A stretch of 64,000 nt of DNA from Actinomadura spongiicola (GCF_003432485.1 NZ_QVNQ01000004.1:1-64000); one strand, 5' to 3'; positions 38,443-47,651 are shown, numbered from the stretch's first letter. Translations and numbers: made by a program. The notes: generated by a model not told the origin, from the sequence alone.

Positions 38443-39455
38443 GGCCGCACCAGCACCTTGATCTCCTCCATGGTGTTCATCAGCGTCTCGAACCCGTCGC
38501 GGACCACGTCCGGCAGGGCCACGACGGAGGTGACGATGGGCGTGAAGTCCATGCCCTCCTCGGCGACGAGCCGGATCAGCTCGGGATGGCAGTCGCGGTA
38601 CCCGACCGAGGCGATGATCGACTGCTCGTTGTTGACCAGGGCGAAGGCGTCCACGGAGAACGTGCCGCCGAGGCCGAGCAGCACGACCCGGCCGCCGCGC
38701 CGGGTCGCGGCGAGACAGTCGTTCAGGGTCCGCTCGGTGCCGACCGCCTCGAAGGTCAGGTCGGCGACCCCGACGGGCAGCTCACCGGCGTCCACGGTCT
38801 CGGTCGCGCCGAGCCGCTCCGCCAGGTCACGGCGGCTCGGCGAAGGATCGCACGCGATCACCCGGCCCGCCCCGTAGCGGACGGCTAGCTGCACGACGAG
38901 CAGCCCGATCGGTCCGAGGCCGACGACCGCGACCGTCTCACCGTCCCGGAGCCCGGAGCGACGTACGCCGTGCAGCGCGACCGCCGCCGGCTCGAACACG
39001 GCCGCCTGCTTCAGGGAGACCCCGTCCGGCAGCTTGTGCAGCATGTAGGCCGGGACGACGGCCCGTTCCGCCAGGCCGCCGTCGCCCATCAGGCCCGCGA
39101 AGCCGAAGTGGTCGCACAGGTTGTACTCACCGGCGAGGCACCGCGCGCAGTGGCCGCAGCGGTAGTGCGGCTCGACCGCGACCCGGTCGCCGGGCGCGAA
39201 CCCGGTGACGTCCGGGCCGACCGCGGTGACCGTCCCGCTGAACTCGTGCCCGAGCGTCAGCGGCGCGGCCCGCCCCGACTCCGGATGCGGCGTCCCGACC
39301 GGGATCGCGTGCGGCCCGTCGGCGTACTCGTGCAGGTCGCTGCCGCAGATCCCGCAGTACGCGACCGTGATCGTGACCTCGCCGGGACCGGGGTCGCGGG
39401 ACGGAACGTCCTCGACCCTGACGTCCCGGGCCCCATGCCAGACCGCCGCTCTCAC
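38439..39455 (-). CDS. Zinc-dependent dehydrogenase, butanediol/sorbitol type
   Basis: A 338-residue MDR enzyme. Catalytic zinc ligands are in CGICGSDLHEYADGPH and GHEFSG; structural zinc in CGHCARCLAGEYNLC. GxGxxG-like VGLGPIGLLVVQLAVRYGAGRVIACDPS follows. The length and FGFAGLMGDGGLAE segment fit (R,R)-butanediol dehydrogenase/sorbitol-type enzymes. It overlaps the MFS gene by four bases and the SDR by four bases, a tight operon. Confidence 0.9.
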   Translation of the reverse strand: MRAAVWHGARDVRVEDVPSRDPGPGEVTITVAYCGICGSDLHEYADGPHAIPVGTPHPESGRAAPLTLGHEFSGTVTAVGPDVTGFAPGDRVAVEPHYRCGHCARCLAGEYNLCDHFGFAGLMGDGGLAERAVVPAYMLHKLPDGVSLKQAAVFEPAAVALHGVRRSGLRDGETVAVVGLGPIGLLVVQLAVRYGAGRVIACDPSPSRRDLAERLGATETVDAGELPVGVADLTFEAVGTERTLNDCLAATRRGGRVVLLGLGGTFSVDAFALVNNEQSIIASVGYRDCHPELIRLVAEEGMDFTPIVTSVVALPDVVRDGFETLMNTMEEIKVLVRP

Positions 39456-40765
39456 GCGTGCACCTCTTTCCGTCGCAGAACGGCCGGGGCCGTCTCACGA
39501 AGCCCGAACGACAGCGCCACGACGAGCGCCGCGCCTCCGGCGGCGATGAACATGGCAGCCTCCAGTCCCCAGATGTCGGACGCGCGCCCCGCGACCAGCG
39601 GGCCGAGGAAACCCCCGGCCAGCTCGCCCACGCCCATGATCACGCCGAGCGCGGTGGCGAGCGCGGCGCGCGGTACGGTCTCGGCCGGAATCGTCGCCAT
39701 GAACAGCGTGAAGCAGCCGAGCCCGGTGTAGGTGAAGATCATCAGGGTGCCGAGCAGCACCGGGCTCTCCACGTACACGACGGCGATCGGGCAGAACACC
39801 GCCACCGAGGTGAAGCCGATCAGCGCCTTCCGGCGCCCGATCCGGTCGGAGATCCCGGGCGTCGCGAACCCCCACAGCACCCAGGCGACGCCCAGGCACG
39901 TCATGACGGCGCTCATCGTCCCCGAGCCCCAGCCCTTCTCGTCCGTCAGGTACTTCGGCGTGAAGGTGATCAGCGTGACGAACCAGGTGAGGTAGCACGG
40001 CGCGATCAGCATGCAGAGCACGACGTTGCGCAGGCGCAGCACGTCCCGGATCGGGACCTTCGGAGCCGCCGGAGCGACCTTGACCTTCGCGGAGTCCTGT
40101 GCGGAGACCCCCGCGGAAACCTCCTCGGCGACCCCGGACGGGGTCTCCCGCAGACGCGGCGCGCGCTCCAGGACGTACTTCGCGATCAACCCGGCGATGA
40201 TCAGACCGGGCACGATCGTGACGAAGAACGCCGTCCGCCAGCCGAAGCTGTCGGCGAGCCACACGACCACCACCGGCGCCACGATCCCGCCGAGCAGCCC
40301 GGCCGACGAGCCCTGGAGCAGCCCCATGTTGAGGCCGCGCCGTGACTCCCGGGACGCCTCGACCATCAGCGACTGCGCCATCGGCAGCACCGCGCCCTCG
40401 GCGGTGCCCATCAGCGCGCGTGCCGCCAGCAGCCCGATGAACCCGGTCATCAGCCCGGACGCCGAGGAGAACAGCGAGAACAGCACGACGGCCGCGATCA
40501 GGATCGGCTTGCGCCGTCCCAACCGGTCCGACAGGCTCCCGGCGAACATCCCGGCCAGCGCCCAGGTCAGCGCCAGCACCCCGGACAGGAACCCGAGCTG
40601 CGAGTTGGACAGCCCGAAGTCGTCGTCCATGTAGGGCGCGAGGAACGCCAGGGCCTGCCGATCGAAGAACACGAAGCCGAAGGCCAGGAAAAGGATGACC
40701 AGCAGCCGGTTCTCGTACCGGTCGGAGGTGGTCGCGGGCTTGGCCCGCGTGAGGAGGTTGGTCAT
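39452..40765 (-). CDS. MFS permease, ACS-like
   Basis: A 437-residue 12-TM transporter. It has motif A-like GSLSDRLGRRKPILIAA, VRRY-free N-terminus with DRYENRLLVILFLAFGFVFFDRQALAFLAPYM typical of anion:cation symporters (aromatic/organic acid carriers). A central cytoplasmic loop rich in Ala/Val/Lys links the halves. It is the uptake gene of the catabolic operon by context, four bases after the cupin gene and overlapping the dehydrogenase. Confidence 0.85.
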   Translation of the reverse strand: MTNLLTRAKPATTSDRYENRLLVILFLAFGFVFFDRQALAFLAPYMDDDFGLSNSQLGFLSGVLALTWALAGMFAGSLSDRLGRRKPILIAAVVLFSLFSSASGLMTGFIGLLAARALMGTAEGAVLPMAQSLMVEASRESRRGLNMGLLQGSSAGLLGGIVAPVVVVWLADSFGWRTAFFVTIVPGLIIAGLIAKYVLERAPRLRETPSGVAEEVSAGVSAQDSAKVKVAPAAPKVPIRDVLRLRNVVLCMLIAPCYLTWFVTLITFTPKYLTDEKGWGSGTMSAVMTCLGVAWVLWGFATPGISDRIGRRKALIGFTSVAVFCPIAVVYVESPVLLGTLMIFTYTGLGCFTLFMATIPAETVPRAALATALGVIMGVGELAGGFLGPLVAGRASDIWGLEAAMFIAAGGAALVVALSFGLRETAPAVLRRKEVHA

Positions 40766-40768
40766 GGT

Positions 40769-41302
40769 TTAACGGAAGAGCGAGTCGATGTAGTCGGCTC
40801 CCAGGCCGACCTTCTCGTAGTGCTTACGGCACATGTCGATGTAGTCGTGGACGTCGAAGAACCCTTCGGCCTCACCGTTCTCGTCCAGCCAGATGAGGGG
40901 GCCCTTGACGATGAACAGCGTCTTCATCGGCTCTTCGTCCTCGTAGGCGACGAGCGTGTGGCCCTCTCCGGGCGACTCGTAGACGAAGTCACCGGCGGTG
41001 GCCGTCCACGGCCGCTCCAGGTATCCCCACTTGCCGGAGATGGTGTAGGCGAACACCTCGTGCGGGTGGTAGTGCCGGTTGACGAGCCCGGCCTCCTTGG
41101 ACCGCAGGATGTCGGACCACGTGTTGTCCTTCACGTTGATCCACAGGGGCCGCGACCCGACCGTCTCGGTGAACGGCACGTAGTACCGGTCGTCGTCGGT
41201 GGCGACATTCGGGATGTACACCTCCGGCAGGGCGTCCGGCCTCAGCGAGTTCTCGATCGGCTTGAGGTCCTTCCAGAACTCTGAACCAGGGGCTTCCGGC
41301 AT
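40769..41302 (-). CDS. Cupin dioxygenase, 2,4'-dihydroxyacetophenone dioxygenase family
   Basis: A 177-residue single cupin. NRHYHPHEVFAY and GEGHTLVAYEDEE supply the metal-binding His residues; WINVKDNTWSDILRSKEAG and FDVHDYIDMCRKHYEKVG are family segments. Members named DAD cleave the C-C bond of 2,4'-dihydroxyacetophenone with Fe; substrate range of homologues is mostly untested. ATG 41302 has GAGGAG 8 nt upstream. It is the first gene of the operon and the main clue to its role. Confidence 0.8.
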   Translation of the reverse strand: MPEAPGSEFWKDLKPIENSLRPDALPEVYIPNVATDDDRYYVPFTETVGSRPLWINVKDNTWSDILRSKEAGLVNRHYHPHEVFAYTISGKWGYLERPWTATAGDFVYESPGEGHTLVAYEDEEPMKTLFIVKGPLIWLDENGEAEGFFDVHDYIDMCRKHYEKVGLGADYIDSLFR

Positions 41303-41367
41303 GTGAACGCTCCTCTCACATCGTGTTGCCGTGAGTGAACCTCCTGCCCGGCCTCCGCGTCTTTCCT

Positions 41368-41381
41368 GTGGCGGACGCCAC
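41368..41381. promoter_or_regulatory. Inverted repeat upstream of the catabolic operon
   Basis: GTGGCG (41368-41373) and CGCCAC (41376-41381) form a 6-bp inverted repeat with a GA spacer, 66 bp before the cupin start codon. It is placed like an operator. The operon's own AraC regulator is the obvious candidate to bind it, though AraC proteins often use direct repeats. Confidence 0.35.
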
Positions 41382-41443
41382 GGTTTGCAGATCTCAGACA
41401 TCGCCCGCGGGACCGGCCCTCGACGGGATCTCGGCGGGCTCCT

Positions 41444-41947
41444 CTACGGCTCCTCGGCGGTCAGACCCTTGTAGTAGGCGGCCTGCCCCGGATAGTAGTC
41501 ATCGAAGCTCGGTTCGGGCCCGCCCGAGATCACGGCGGTCAGCCGGTCGAGGTAGTACTCCCAGCCCGGCCCGGTGGTGGAGGCGTCGGTGTCGGGGTCG
41601 AGATGGTGGACGAAGGTCAGCGTCGTCTCGCCGTCGGCCTCCGCGAGGTGCGCCTCCAGGTGCCAGCGGCCGTACTCGTCGACGGCCTCGACCTCCAGCC
41701 GCCGCGGCGGCTCGCAGGCGATGATCGTCAGGTCGCTCTGCGGCTGCCCCTCCTCGTGGGTCAGCGTGAGCTTCGCCGTGGTGCCGGCGCCCCCTTCGCC
41801 GCTCCAGTGCGCGAACCACCGGGCCGTCCGCTCCGGTTCGGTGATGCCGGCCCAGACGTCCTCGATCGCCGCCTTGAACCGGCGTGTCATCCGCAGGTCG
41901 CTGCCGGTCGCGGTGGCGAGCAGCCTGCCGGTCGGTGTGGGTGTCAT
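41444..41947 (-). CDS. SRPBCC/AHSA1-like protein
   Basis: A 167-residue START/AHSA1-like domain (FKAAIEDVWAGITEPERTARWFAHWSGEG, LTFVHHLDPDTDAS, LDRLTAVISGG). ATG 41947 has GAGGAG upstream and overlaps the ArsR gene by four bases (ATGA), so the two are translationally coupled. ArsR-SRPBCC pairs are common in actinobacteria; the SRPBCC protein may bind a hydrophobic ligand. Function unknown. Confidence 0.9.
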   Translation of the reverse strand: MTPTPTGRLLATATGSDLRMTRRFKAAIEDVWAGITEPERTARWFAHWSGEGGAGTTAKLTLTHEEGQPQSDLTIIACEPPRRLEVEAVDEYGRWHLEAHLAEADGETTLTFVHHLDPDTDASTTGPGWEYYLDRLTAVISGGPEPSFDDYYPGQAAYYKGLTAEEP

Positions 41948-42312
41948 CCCGCGCTCCTCGAATTCTCGGATGGTCCTTCGCTGTCCGGACGTGCGCGCCG
42001 GTCGCGCCGAGCGCGGTGCACCTCGGTCTCCAGGGCGTCGAGGCGCCGATCCCACACCTGCCCGCGGACGGTGGCCAGCCACCGGTCGATCTCCGCGAGG
42101 GCGCCGAGTTCGGCCCGGTAGTGGCGTTCCCGCCCCACCAGTTCCGCGGTGACCAGGCCCGCCTCGCGCAGCACCCGCAGGTGCCTGCTGACCGCGGGAC
42201 GGCTGATGTCGGGAAACGCGGCGGCCAGCGCACCGGCGGTGCGCTGGCCGCCGCCGAGCAGCACCACGATCCGCCGGCGCACGGGGTCGGCCACGGCGTC
42301 GAACACGTCCAT
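41944..42312 (-). CDS. ArsR family transcriptional regulator
   Basis: A 122-residue winged helix (FDAVADPVRRRIVVLLGGGQRTAGALAAAFPDISRPAVSRHLRVLREAGLVTAELVGRERHYRAE). It lacks the metal-binding CxC of classical ArsR, like the SRPBCC-coupled group. ATG 42312 is preferred over an upstream TTG; CATATT lies five bases before it, suggesting a leaderless transcript. It probably represses its own operon through the palindrome upstream. Confidence 0.92.
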   Translation of the reverse strand: MDVFDAVADPVRRRIVVLLGGGQRTAGALAAAFPDISRPAVSRHLRVLREAGLVTAELVGRERHYRAELGALAEIDRWLATVRGQVWDRRLDALETEVHRARRDRRARPDSEGPSENSRSAG

Positions 42313-42322
42313 GGCCAAATAT

Positions 42323-42338
42323 GTAACTTATGTGTTAC
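42323..42338. promoter_or_regulatory. Candidate ArsR operator
   Basis: GTAAC (42323-42327) and GTTAC (42334-42338) are inverted arms with a 6-bp spacer, ending 11 bp before the ArsR ATG and adjoining its CATATT -10-like element. The AT-rich 16-bp site stands out in this GC-rich DNA and is well placed to block the promoter. Confidence 0.6.
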
Positions 42339-42360
42339 GCGTTTGTCCAGTTCGGGCTTC

Positions 42361-42789
42361 TCAGTGTCCGTGGACCTCCTCGATGGGCGCCCCTGCCGCC
42401 CGCGCCGCGATCACCATGGCGAAGGTCGGGCAGTCGAAGAGGTCCTCGTGCGGGCAGGCCAGGGCATGGGCGACCGCGGTGCGGGCCGTCTGGGCCCTCG
42501 CGATGTGCTCGTCCAGCTCGGCGAGTTTGCGTCGGGCCGTGTCCCGCCAGCCGTCGGCGGCGGACGCGTGCGGGCCGAGAAACGCCCTGATGTCGTTCAG
42601 CGGGAAACCTACGTCCCGCAACGCCAGGATCGCGCCGACCAGCCCGACCGCCGACGGCGGATACCGCCGCTGCCCCGAGACCCGGTCCGGGGGCGGGAGC
42701 AGGCCGAACTCCTCCCAGTAGCGCAGCGCCGAGGTGGCGACACCCGTCCGGCTCGCCAGTTCGCCGATCGTCAAACGCTCGTCCGCCAT
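42361..42789 (-). CDS. MerR family transcriptional regulator
   Basis: A 142-residue regulator. The MerR helix-turn-helix begins LTIGELASRTGVATSALRYWEEFGLLPPPDR and the GQRRYPPSAVGLVGAILALRDVGFPL helix follows; a dimerisation helix (KLAELDEHIARAQTARTAVAHAL) leads to a C-terminal CPHEDLFDCPTF with two Cys and a His, a possible metal or redox site. Target and signal are unknown. It is 48 bp upstream of nothing relevant on its own strand, so probably monocistronic. Confidence 0.9.
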   Translation of the reverse strand: MADERLTIGELASRTGVATSALRYWEEFGLLPPPDRVSGQRRYPPSAVGLVGAILALRDVGFPLNDIRAFLGPHASAADGWRDTARRKLAELDEHIARAQTARTAVAHALACPHEDLFDCPTFAMVIAARAAGAPIEEVHGH

Positions 42790-42825
42790 CGTGGCGTCAA
42801 GCGTACGTGAGCCCTTGGGATGACC

Positions 42826-43653
42826 CTATGAAGAAGCGGGGACCGCCAGCTCGGCGAGCACGGCCGCGTGGTCGGACGGCCAGACCCCGTCGACGGGCCG
42901 GTCGCCCACCCGGCGGACGGAGCGGACATGGCCGATCCCACCCGGCCCCGGCGGCCCGACATGGACGTAGTCGATGCGCCCCGCCGGTTCGAGGGTCCGG
43001 GCCGCGTAGGGGTTGGCCGGATCCCAGGTGGCGGCGGGCGCCGCCGGGTCTGCGTACTCCCAGGCGTCCAGCAGGACCTGACCGGTGACGGCGGGCGCCG
43101 TCCGGTACCCGCCGAACAGCCGCATCTCGTCCGAGTCGGGCAGGGCGTTGTAGTCGCCGGTGACCACGGGAGGGAAGGGGCCGTGGTCCTGGTGGGCCGC
43201 GACGAAACCGGCCAGGGCCCTGACCTGGGCGCATCGCACGGCGGACTCGTGCGGCGCGGAGTTGAGGTGCACGGTGAAGAACGGCACCGGGTGGACGGGG
43301 GCGTCCACCAGCGCGAACAGGGCCTGATGACCGTCGTCGCGCCCGCCCTCGGTGGGCAGCCGCAGGACGTCGCGGTCGACGATCGGCCACCGGCTGAGGA
43401 CGGCGTCCCCGACATCGGCGGTCGAGCCGTCGAGCCGGGCGTGCCAGCGGCCGGGACGGTCCGAGGCCGCCCAGGTCCAGTGCATCCCGAGCCGGTCGGC
43501 GAGCCACCCGGCCAGGTTCTCCTCGCCGTCGCCCCAGACCTCCTGGAGGCCGACGACGTCGCAATCGAGGCCCGCGAGGGTCGACGCGATCGCCTCCCGG
43601 CGCGCCTCCCACGGCCCGAACCGCCACCACACGTTCCAGGTCAGAATTCGCAT
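42826..43653 (-). CDS. Endonuclease/exonuclease/phosphatase fold protein
   Basis: About 275 residues of the EEP superfamily. MRILTWNVWW (start), VGLQEVWG, FFTVHLNS, VTGDYNALPDSDE and the final IDYVHV...WPSDHAAVLAEL carry the metal and catalytic Asn, Glu, His, Asp residues, so it should be an active Mg-dependent phosphodiesterase. Family members range from nucleases to lipid phosphatases. ATG 43653 is the conserved start; the frame continues upstream to 43692. Confidence 0.88.
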   Translation of the reverse strand: MRILTWNVWWRFGPWEARREAIASTLAGLDCDVVGLQEVWGDGEENLAGWLADRLGMHWTWAASDRPGRWHARLDGSTADVGDAVLSRWPIVDRDVLRLPTEGGRDDGHQALFALVDAPVHPVPFFTVHLNSAPHESAVRCAQVRALAGFVAAHQDHGPFPPVVTGDYNALPDSDEMRLFGGYRTAPAVTGQVLLDAWEYADPAAPAATWDPANPYAARTLEPAGRIDYVHVGPPGPGGIGHVRSVRRVGDRPVDGVWPSDHAAVLAELAVPASS

Positions 43654-43778
43654 GTTTCCCCGCTCGCCGCACAGGCCGCCCATCGCGATCATTGTCGCGG
43701 AACCTCGGCCCGCGAAAACGATGTTCCGGTAACCAACCGTTGGGTGTGGGGTGGTGCGGGAAGCGGAAGGTCTGCGAT

Positions 43779-44516
43779 GTGGGGGAGTGGTTCTCGCGCG
43801 AGATCGCGGACGCCGGACGGCTGCGGCTGTTCTGCTTCTTCGTCGCGTTCATCGCCGGGTTCCTGTTCATCCGGTTCAGCGTCCGGATGATCCGGGCGCA
43901 GGTGCGGTGGTGGCCCGGGAACGTCACGCCGGGCGGACATCACGTCCACCACGTGGTGTTCGGGCTGGTGTTCATGTGCGTCGGCGGGGTGGGCGGGCTC
44001 GCGATCGAGGAGGACTCGTCGGCGTGGGCGGCGGGGGCCGCGGCCTTGTTCGGGGTGGGCACCGCCCTGGTTCTGGACGAGTTCGCGCTGGTCCTGCATC
44101 TGAAGGACGTGTACTGGAGCGAACAGGGCCGGTTGTCGGTCGAAGTGGTCTTCATCACGATCGCGCTCTGCGGCCTGCTGCTCCTCGGGCTGCGGCCCCT
44201 CGGGGCGGACGAGGTCGCCGGGGACGGATGGTGGACGATCGCGTTCGCGCTGATCTTCAACCTGTGCGTGGCCGTCGTCGCGCTGCTCAAGGGCAAGATC
44301 TGGACGGGCCTCCTCGGGCTGTTCGTCGGGGTGCTGGCCATCGTCGGGGCCGTCCGGCTGGCGCGGCCGGGCTCCCCGTGGGCGCGGCGCCGGTACGCGA
44401 AGGGGTCGCGCAAGGAGCGCCGGGCGAAGGCGCGTGAACGCAGGTACCGGCAACCGCTCGAACGGTTCGGGGACCGGGTGAGCGACCTCGTCGCCGGACG
44501 GCCCTCCAGGCGGTGA
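43779..44516 (+). CDS. Six-TM membrane protein with GGHHVHH motif
   Basis: A 245-residue protein. About six hydrophobic helices run from RLFCFFVAFIAGFLFIRF to WTGLLGLFVGVLAIVGAVRLA. A cluster GGHHVHHVVFGLVF and an acidic pair EEDSS, then LDEFALVLHLKDVYW, look like a metal site inside the membrane. The tail is strongly basic (RKERRAKARERRYRQP). GTG 43779 has GGAAGG 8 nt upstream. I cannot name the family. Confidence 0.75.
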   Translation: MGEWFSREIADAGRLRLFCFFVAFIAGFLFIRFSVRMIRAQVRWWPGNVTPGGHHVHHVVFGLVFMCVGGVGGLAIEEDSSAWAAGAAALFGVGTALVLDEFALVLHLKDVYWSEQGRLSVEVVFITIALCGLLLLGLRPLGADEVAGDGWWTIAFALIFNLCVAVVALLKGKIWTGLLGLFVGVLAIVGAVRLARPGSPWARRRYAKGSRKERRAKARERRYRQPLERFGDRVSDLVAGRPSRR

Positions 44517-44567
44517 ATCTTTTCTGGAAAGACCGCGAACTATTTCCGGGGGTGTAGACGTCTGACT

Positions 44568-44608
44568 GTGTGGTGGCCGTGGCCATCGGGGGACCACGGC
44601 CACCACAC
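44568..44608 (+). terminator. Perfect 15-bp hairpin after the membrane-protein gene
   Basis: GTGTGGTGGCCGTGG (44568-44582) pairs exactly with CCACGGCCACCACAC (44594-44608) over an 11-base loop, 52 bp after the stop codon at 44516. No T-tract follows, as is common for actinobacterial terminators. It also lies 98 bp before the LAL gene and may insulate it. Confidence 0.6.
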
Positions 44609-44705
44609 GAACCTCACCGGCAGCCGACCGGTCGCGGCGCGCGACCCATGCCGCGCGCCGGGAAATTCAGGTGGGATTGTCTGATCTGTTTGGCATGCTT
44701 GGTAC

Positions 44706-47651
44706 GTGAGCGCACGTGCGATGAGTCCTGTCCTGGTCGGGCGGTCGGCGGAGTTGGCGGAGCTGGCGGACGCGCTCGCGACCGCACCGGGGGCCGTGCT
44801 CGTCGGCGGTGACGCGGGCCTTGGCAAGACCCGTCTGATCCGCGAGTTCACCGGCGGCGTGCAAGGGGCGAAGGTACTCGTCGGCGGTTGCCTGGAACTC
44901 GGCTCGGACGGTCTGCCGTTCGCGCCGTTCACGACCGTCCTGCGGGGCCTGGTCCGCGACATCGGCATCGACGGCGTCGCGGGGCTCGTGCCGCGCGGCG
45001 ACACAGGCGGCCTCGCCCGGCTGCTGCCCGAGTTCGGGGAGCCCGAGTCCGACGAGGCGTCCGACGAGGAGCGCGCCCGGCTGTTCGAGGTCATGCTCGT
45101 GCTGCTGGAACGGCTGGCGGAGCGCGAACCGGTCCTGCTGGTCATCGAGGACGCCCACTGGGCCGACCGGTCCACCCGTGACCTGCTGTCCTTCCTGGTC
45201 CGCAACCTCGGCACCGCGCCGGTCCTGATCGTGGTGACCTACCGGACGGACGAACTGCACCGCACCCATCCGCTGCGTCCGCTGCTCGCCGGGCTGGAGC
45301 GGGCCGAACGGGTGCGCCGCGTACGGATCGAGCGGCTGTCGCGCACGGAGGTCGCCGCGCTCGTCGCCGAACTGCTCGGCGCGCCGCCGTCCATGAGCCT
45401 GGTCGACCGTGTCGCCACCCGCAGCGAGGGCAACCCGCTGTTCATCGAGGCGCTGCTCGACGATGACGGCACGCTCGCGTCCGAGCTGCCCGAATCGCTG
45501 CGCGACCTGCTGCTGGCCGGCGTGCAGCGGCTGCCGGAGGAGACCCAGGACGTCCTGCGCGACGCCAGCGGCGGCGGCACCCGGATCGAACACGCGCTGC
45601 TGTCGGCCGTGACCGGGCTCGGGGACGCGGCGCTGACCCGGGTGCTGCGCCCGGCGGTCGCCGCGAACGTGCTCGTCGTGGACGGAGACGGCTACGCGTT
45701 CCGGCACGCGCTGATCCGCGAGGCCGTCCACGAGGATCTGCTGCCGGGCGAGTACACGCGGCTCCACAAGCGTTACGCGGAGGCCCTGGAGGAGGACCCC
45801 GGGCTCGTTCCGGCGGGGCGGCTGTGGGTCGAGCTGAGCCACCACTGGAACGCGGCACACGACAGCACATCGGCGCTGGTCTCGTCCTGGTGCGCCGCCG
45901 CCGAGGCCCGCAAGGCCGTCGCCTACGCCGAGTGCCTGGCGATGCTGTCGCGGGTCCTGGAACTGTGGGACCAGGTGCCCGACGCGGGGGAGCGCATCGA
46001 GGCCACGCACGTCAAGGTCCTCCAGGACGCGGCGGCGGCCGCGGACCAGGCGGGGGAGTTCGACCGCGGCATCAAGCTCGCCACCGCCGCGCTCCGCGAG
46101 CTGGAGGACGACCCCGACCCCGACCCGGAGCGCCGGGCGGGGCTGCTGGAGCTGCGCGGCCGGATGCGCTACCAGATGGCCCGTCCCGGCTTCGTCGAGG
46201 ACCTGCGCGCCGCGGTGGACGCGCTGCCCACCGACCCGCCGTCCGCGGCGCGGGCGCGGACCCTGGCCACGCTGGGGAACTACGTCCGCATCACCACCCA
46301 CATCGACGAGGCCCTCAAGGCGGCGGCCGAGTCCCTCGCGACCGCGCGGCGGGTCGGGGACGCCGTCACCGAGGCCGAGGCGCTGATCACCGGGTTCTGC
46401 GCCGACATCAAGTACTCGAGCGACGCCCAGCTGCTCCAGGTCCAGGAGACCGTGGAACGCAGTGGCAACCAGCGGGTGCTGCTCCGCTACCACGTGATCA
46501 AGTCGCACTTCCTGGAGGGCGCGGGACGCCACGAGGAGGCCGTCGCGGTCGCGGCGCGCGGCAAGGAACTCGCCCGCCAGTACGGGGTGGCGCGGACGCA
46601 GGGCACGTTCATGTCCATCAACGAGGCCGAGCCGCTGGTGTCGCTCGGCCGCTGGGACGAGGCACTCGCCGTCCTGAACCACGCCATGGAACAGGACCCG
46701 GCGGTGACGACGCGCACGTCGCTGCTCGTCCTGTCCGGCTGGGTGGCGCTGGCGCGCGGCGACCTTGAGACGGCCCGGGCGCGGCTGGTCATGGCCCGGG
46801 AGATCCTGAACCTCAAGATGCGGTGGCTGAAGACCCAGGACTACTTCACCATGCTCTGGCTCGAAGCCAACATCGCGCTCGCCGAAGGACGTCCCGAGGC
46901 CGCGCTGGACTCGGTCGGGCCCGTCCTCGACCACGGCGGTCTCCCGGACGACGCCCGCTACGCCTGGCCCGCGCTGATCGCCGGTGCGTCGGCCTGCGCG
47001 GAACTGGCCGCCGCCACTCCCGCCGGCGCGCCCGGCGCGCTCGACGCGTCGGCCGCCTGGCTGCGGCGGATCGAGGAGCGCGCGAACGGGCTTCGCAACA
47101 GCGGGCCGCTCCAACTGGCCTACAGCCTGACGTTCGCCGCCGAGCTGGGCCGTGCCCGCGGCGTGCTCGACCGGGCCGCGTGGGACGAGGCCGCTGCGGC
47201 GTGGGAGCGGCTCGGCAACCCGTACTACCGGGCGCGGGCCCTGTACCGCGCGGCAGAAGCTGCGCTGGTGGGCGGCGACCACGACGCGGCCGCCGACCGG
47301 CTGGGCGCCGCGGCGGAGCTGGCCCGCGAACTCGGCGCCGCGCCGCTCGCCGAACAGGTGGCCGACCTGCTGCGCCGCACCCGGTCCCCGCGCCGGAGCG
47401 ACACGACCGCGCCACTCGGCCTGACGCCCCGCGAGTACGAGGTGCTGCGGCTGGTCGCGGAGGGACGCAGCAACCGCGACATCGCCGAGGCGCTGTTCAT
47501 CTCGGTGAAGACGGCCAGCGTGCACGTCTCCAACATCCTCGGGAAGCTGGACGTGACGAGCCGCGGCGAGGCCGCCGCGAAGGCGCACCGGCTGGCGCTG
47601 TTCCGTTCCGGGTTCGAGCCCGGCACGGCCGGTACCCGGGTGGGTGCCTGA
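44706..47651 (+). CDS. Large ATP-binding LuxR (LAL-type) regulator
   Basis: A 981-residue regulator. The N-terminal AAA/NTPase has Walker A GGDAGLGKT (34-42) and Walker B LLVIEDAHWAD (about 143). A TPR/helical middle region follows (for example GERIEATHVKVLQDAAAAADQAGEFDRG), then the C-terminal LuxR helix-turn-helix at about 905-965 (LTPREYEVLRLVAEGRSNRDIAEALFISVKTASVHVSNILGKL). LALs activate secondary metabolism or catabolic genes. No cluster is adjacent, so the target is unknown. GTG 44706 is used; an internal ATG at 44721 is possible. Confidence 0.93.
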   Translation: MSARAMSPVLVGRSAELAELADALATAPGAVLVGGDAGLGKTRLIREFTGGVQGAKVLVGGCLELGSDGLPFAPFTTVLRGLVRDIGIDGVAGLVPRGDTGGLARLLPEFGEPESDEASDEERARLFEVMLVLLERLAEREPVLLVIEDAHWADRSTRDLLSFLVRNLGTAPVLIVVTYRTDELHRTHPLRPLLAGLERAERVRRVRIERLSRTEVAALVAELLGAPPSMSLVDRVATRSEGNPLFIEALLDDDGTLASELPESLRDLLLAGVQRLPEETQDVLRDASGGGTRIEHALLSAVTGLGDAALTRVLRPAVAANVLVVDGDGYAFRHALIREAVHEDLLPGEYTRLHKRYAEALEEDPGLVPAGRLWVELSHHWNAAHDSTSALVSSWCAAAEARKAVAYAECLAMLSRVLELWDQVPDAGERIEATHVKVLQDAAAAADQAGEFDRGIKLATAALRELEDDPDPDPERRAGLLELRGRMRYQMARPGFVEDLRAAVDALPTDPPSAARARTLATLGNYVRITTHIDEALKAAAESLATARRVGDAVTEAEALITGFCADIKYSSDAQLLQVQETVERSGNQRVLLRYHVIKSHFLEGAGRHEEAVAVAARGKELARQYGVARTQGTFMSINEAEPLVSLGRWDEALAVLNHAMEQDPAVTTRTSLLVLSGWVALARGDLETARARLVMAREILNLKMRWLKTQDYFTMLWLEANIALAEGRPEAALDSVGPVLDHGGLPDDARYAWPALIAGASACAELAAATPAGAPGALDASAAWLRRIEERANGLRNSGPLQLAYSLTFAAELGRARGVLDRAAWDEAAAAWERLGNPYYRARALYRAAEAALVGGDHDAAADRLGAAAELARELGAAPLAEQVADLLRRTRSPRRSDTTAPLGLTPREYEVLRLVAEGRSNRDIAEALFISVKTASVHVSNILGKLDVTSRGEAAAKAHRLALFRSGFEPGTAGTRVGA

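Noticed and set aside
44706..47651. Biosynthetic gene cluster around the LAL regulator
   Set aside because: The neighbours are a methyltransferase, a membrane protein and an acyl-CoA dehydrogenase; no PKS, NRPS or other core enzymes are present.
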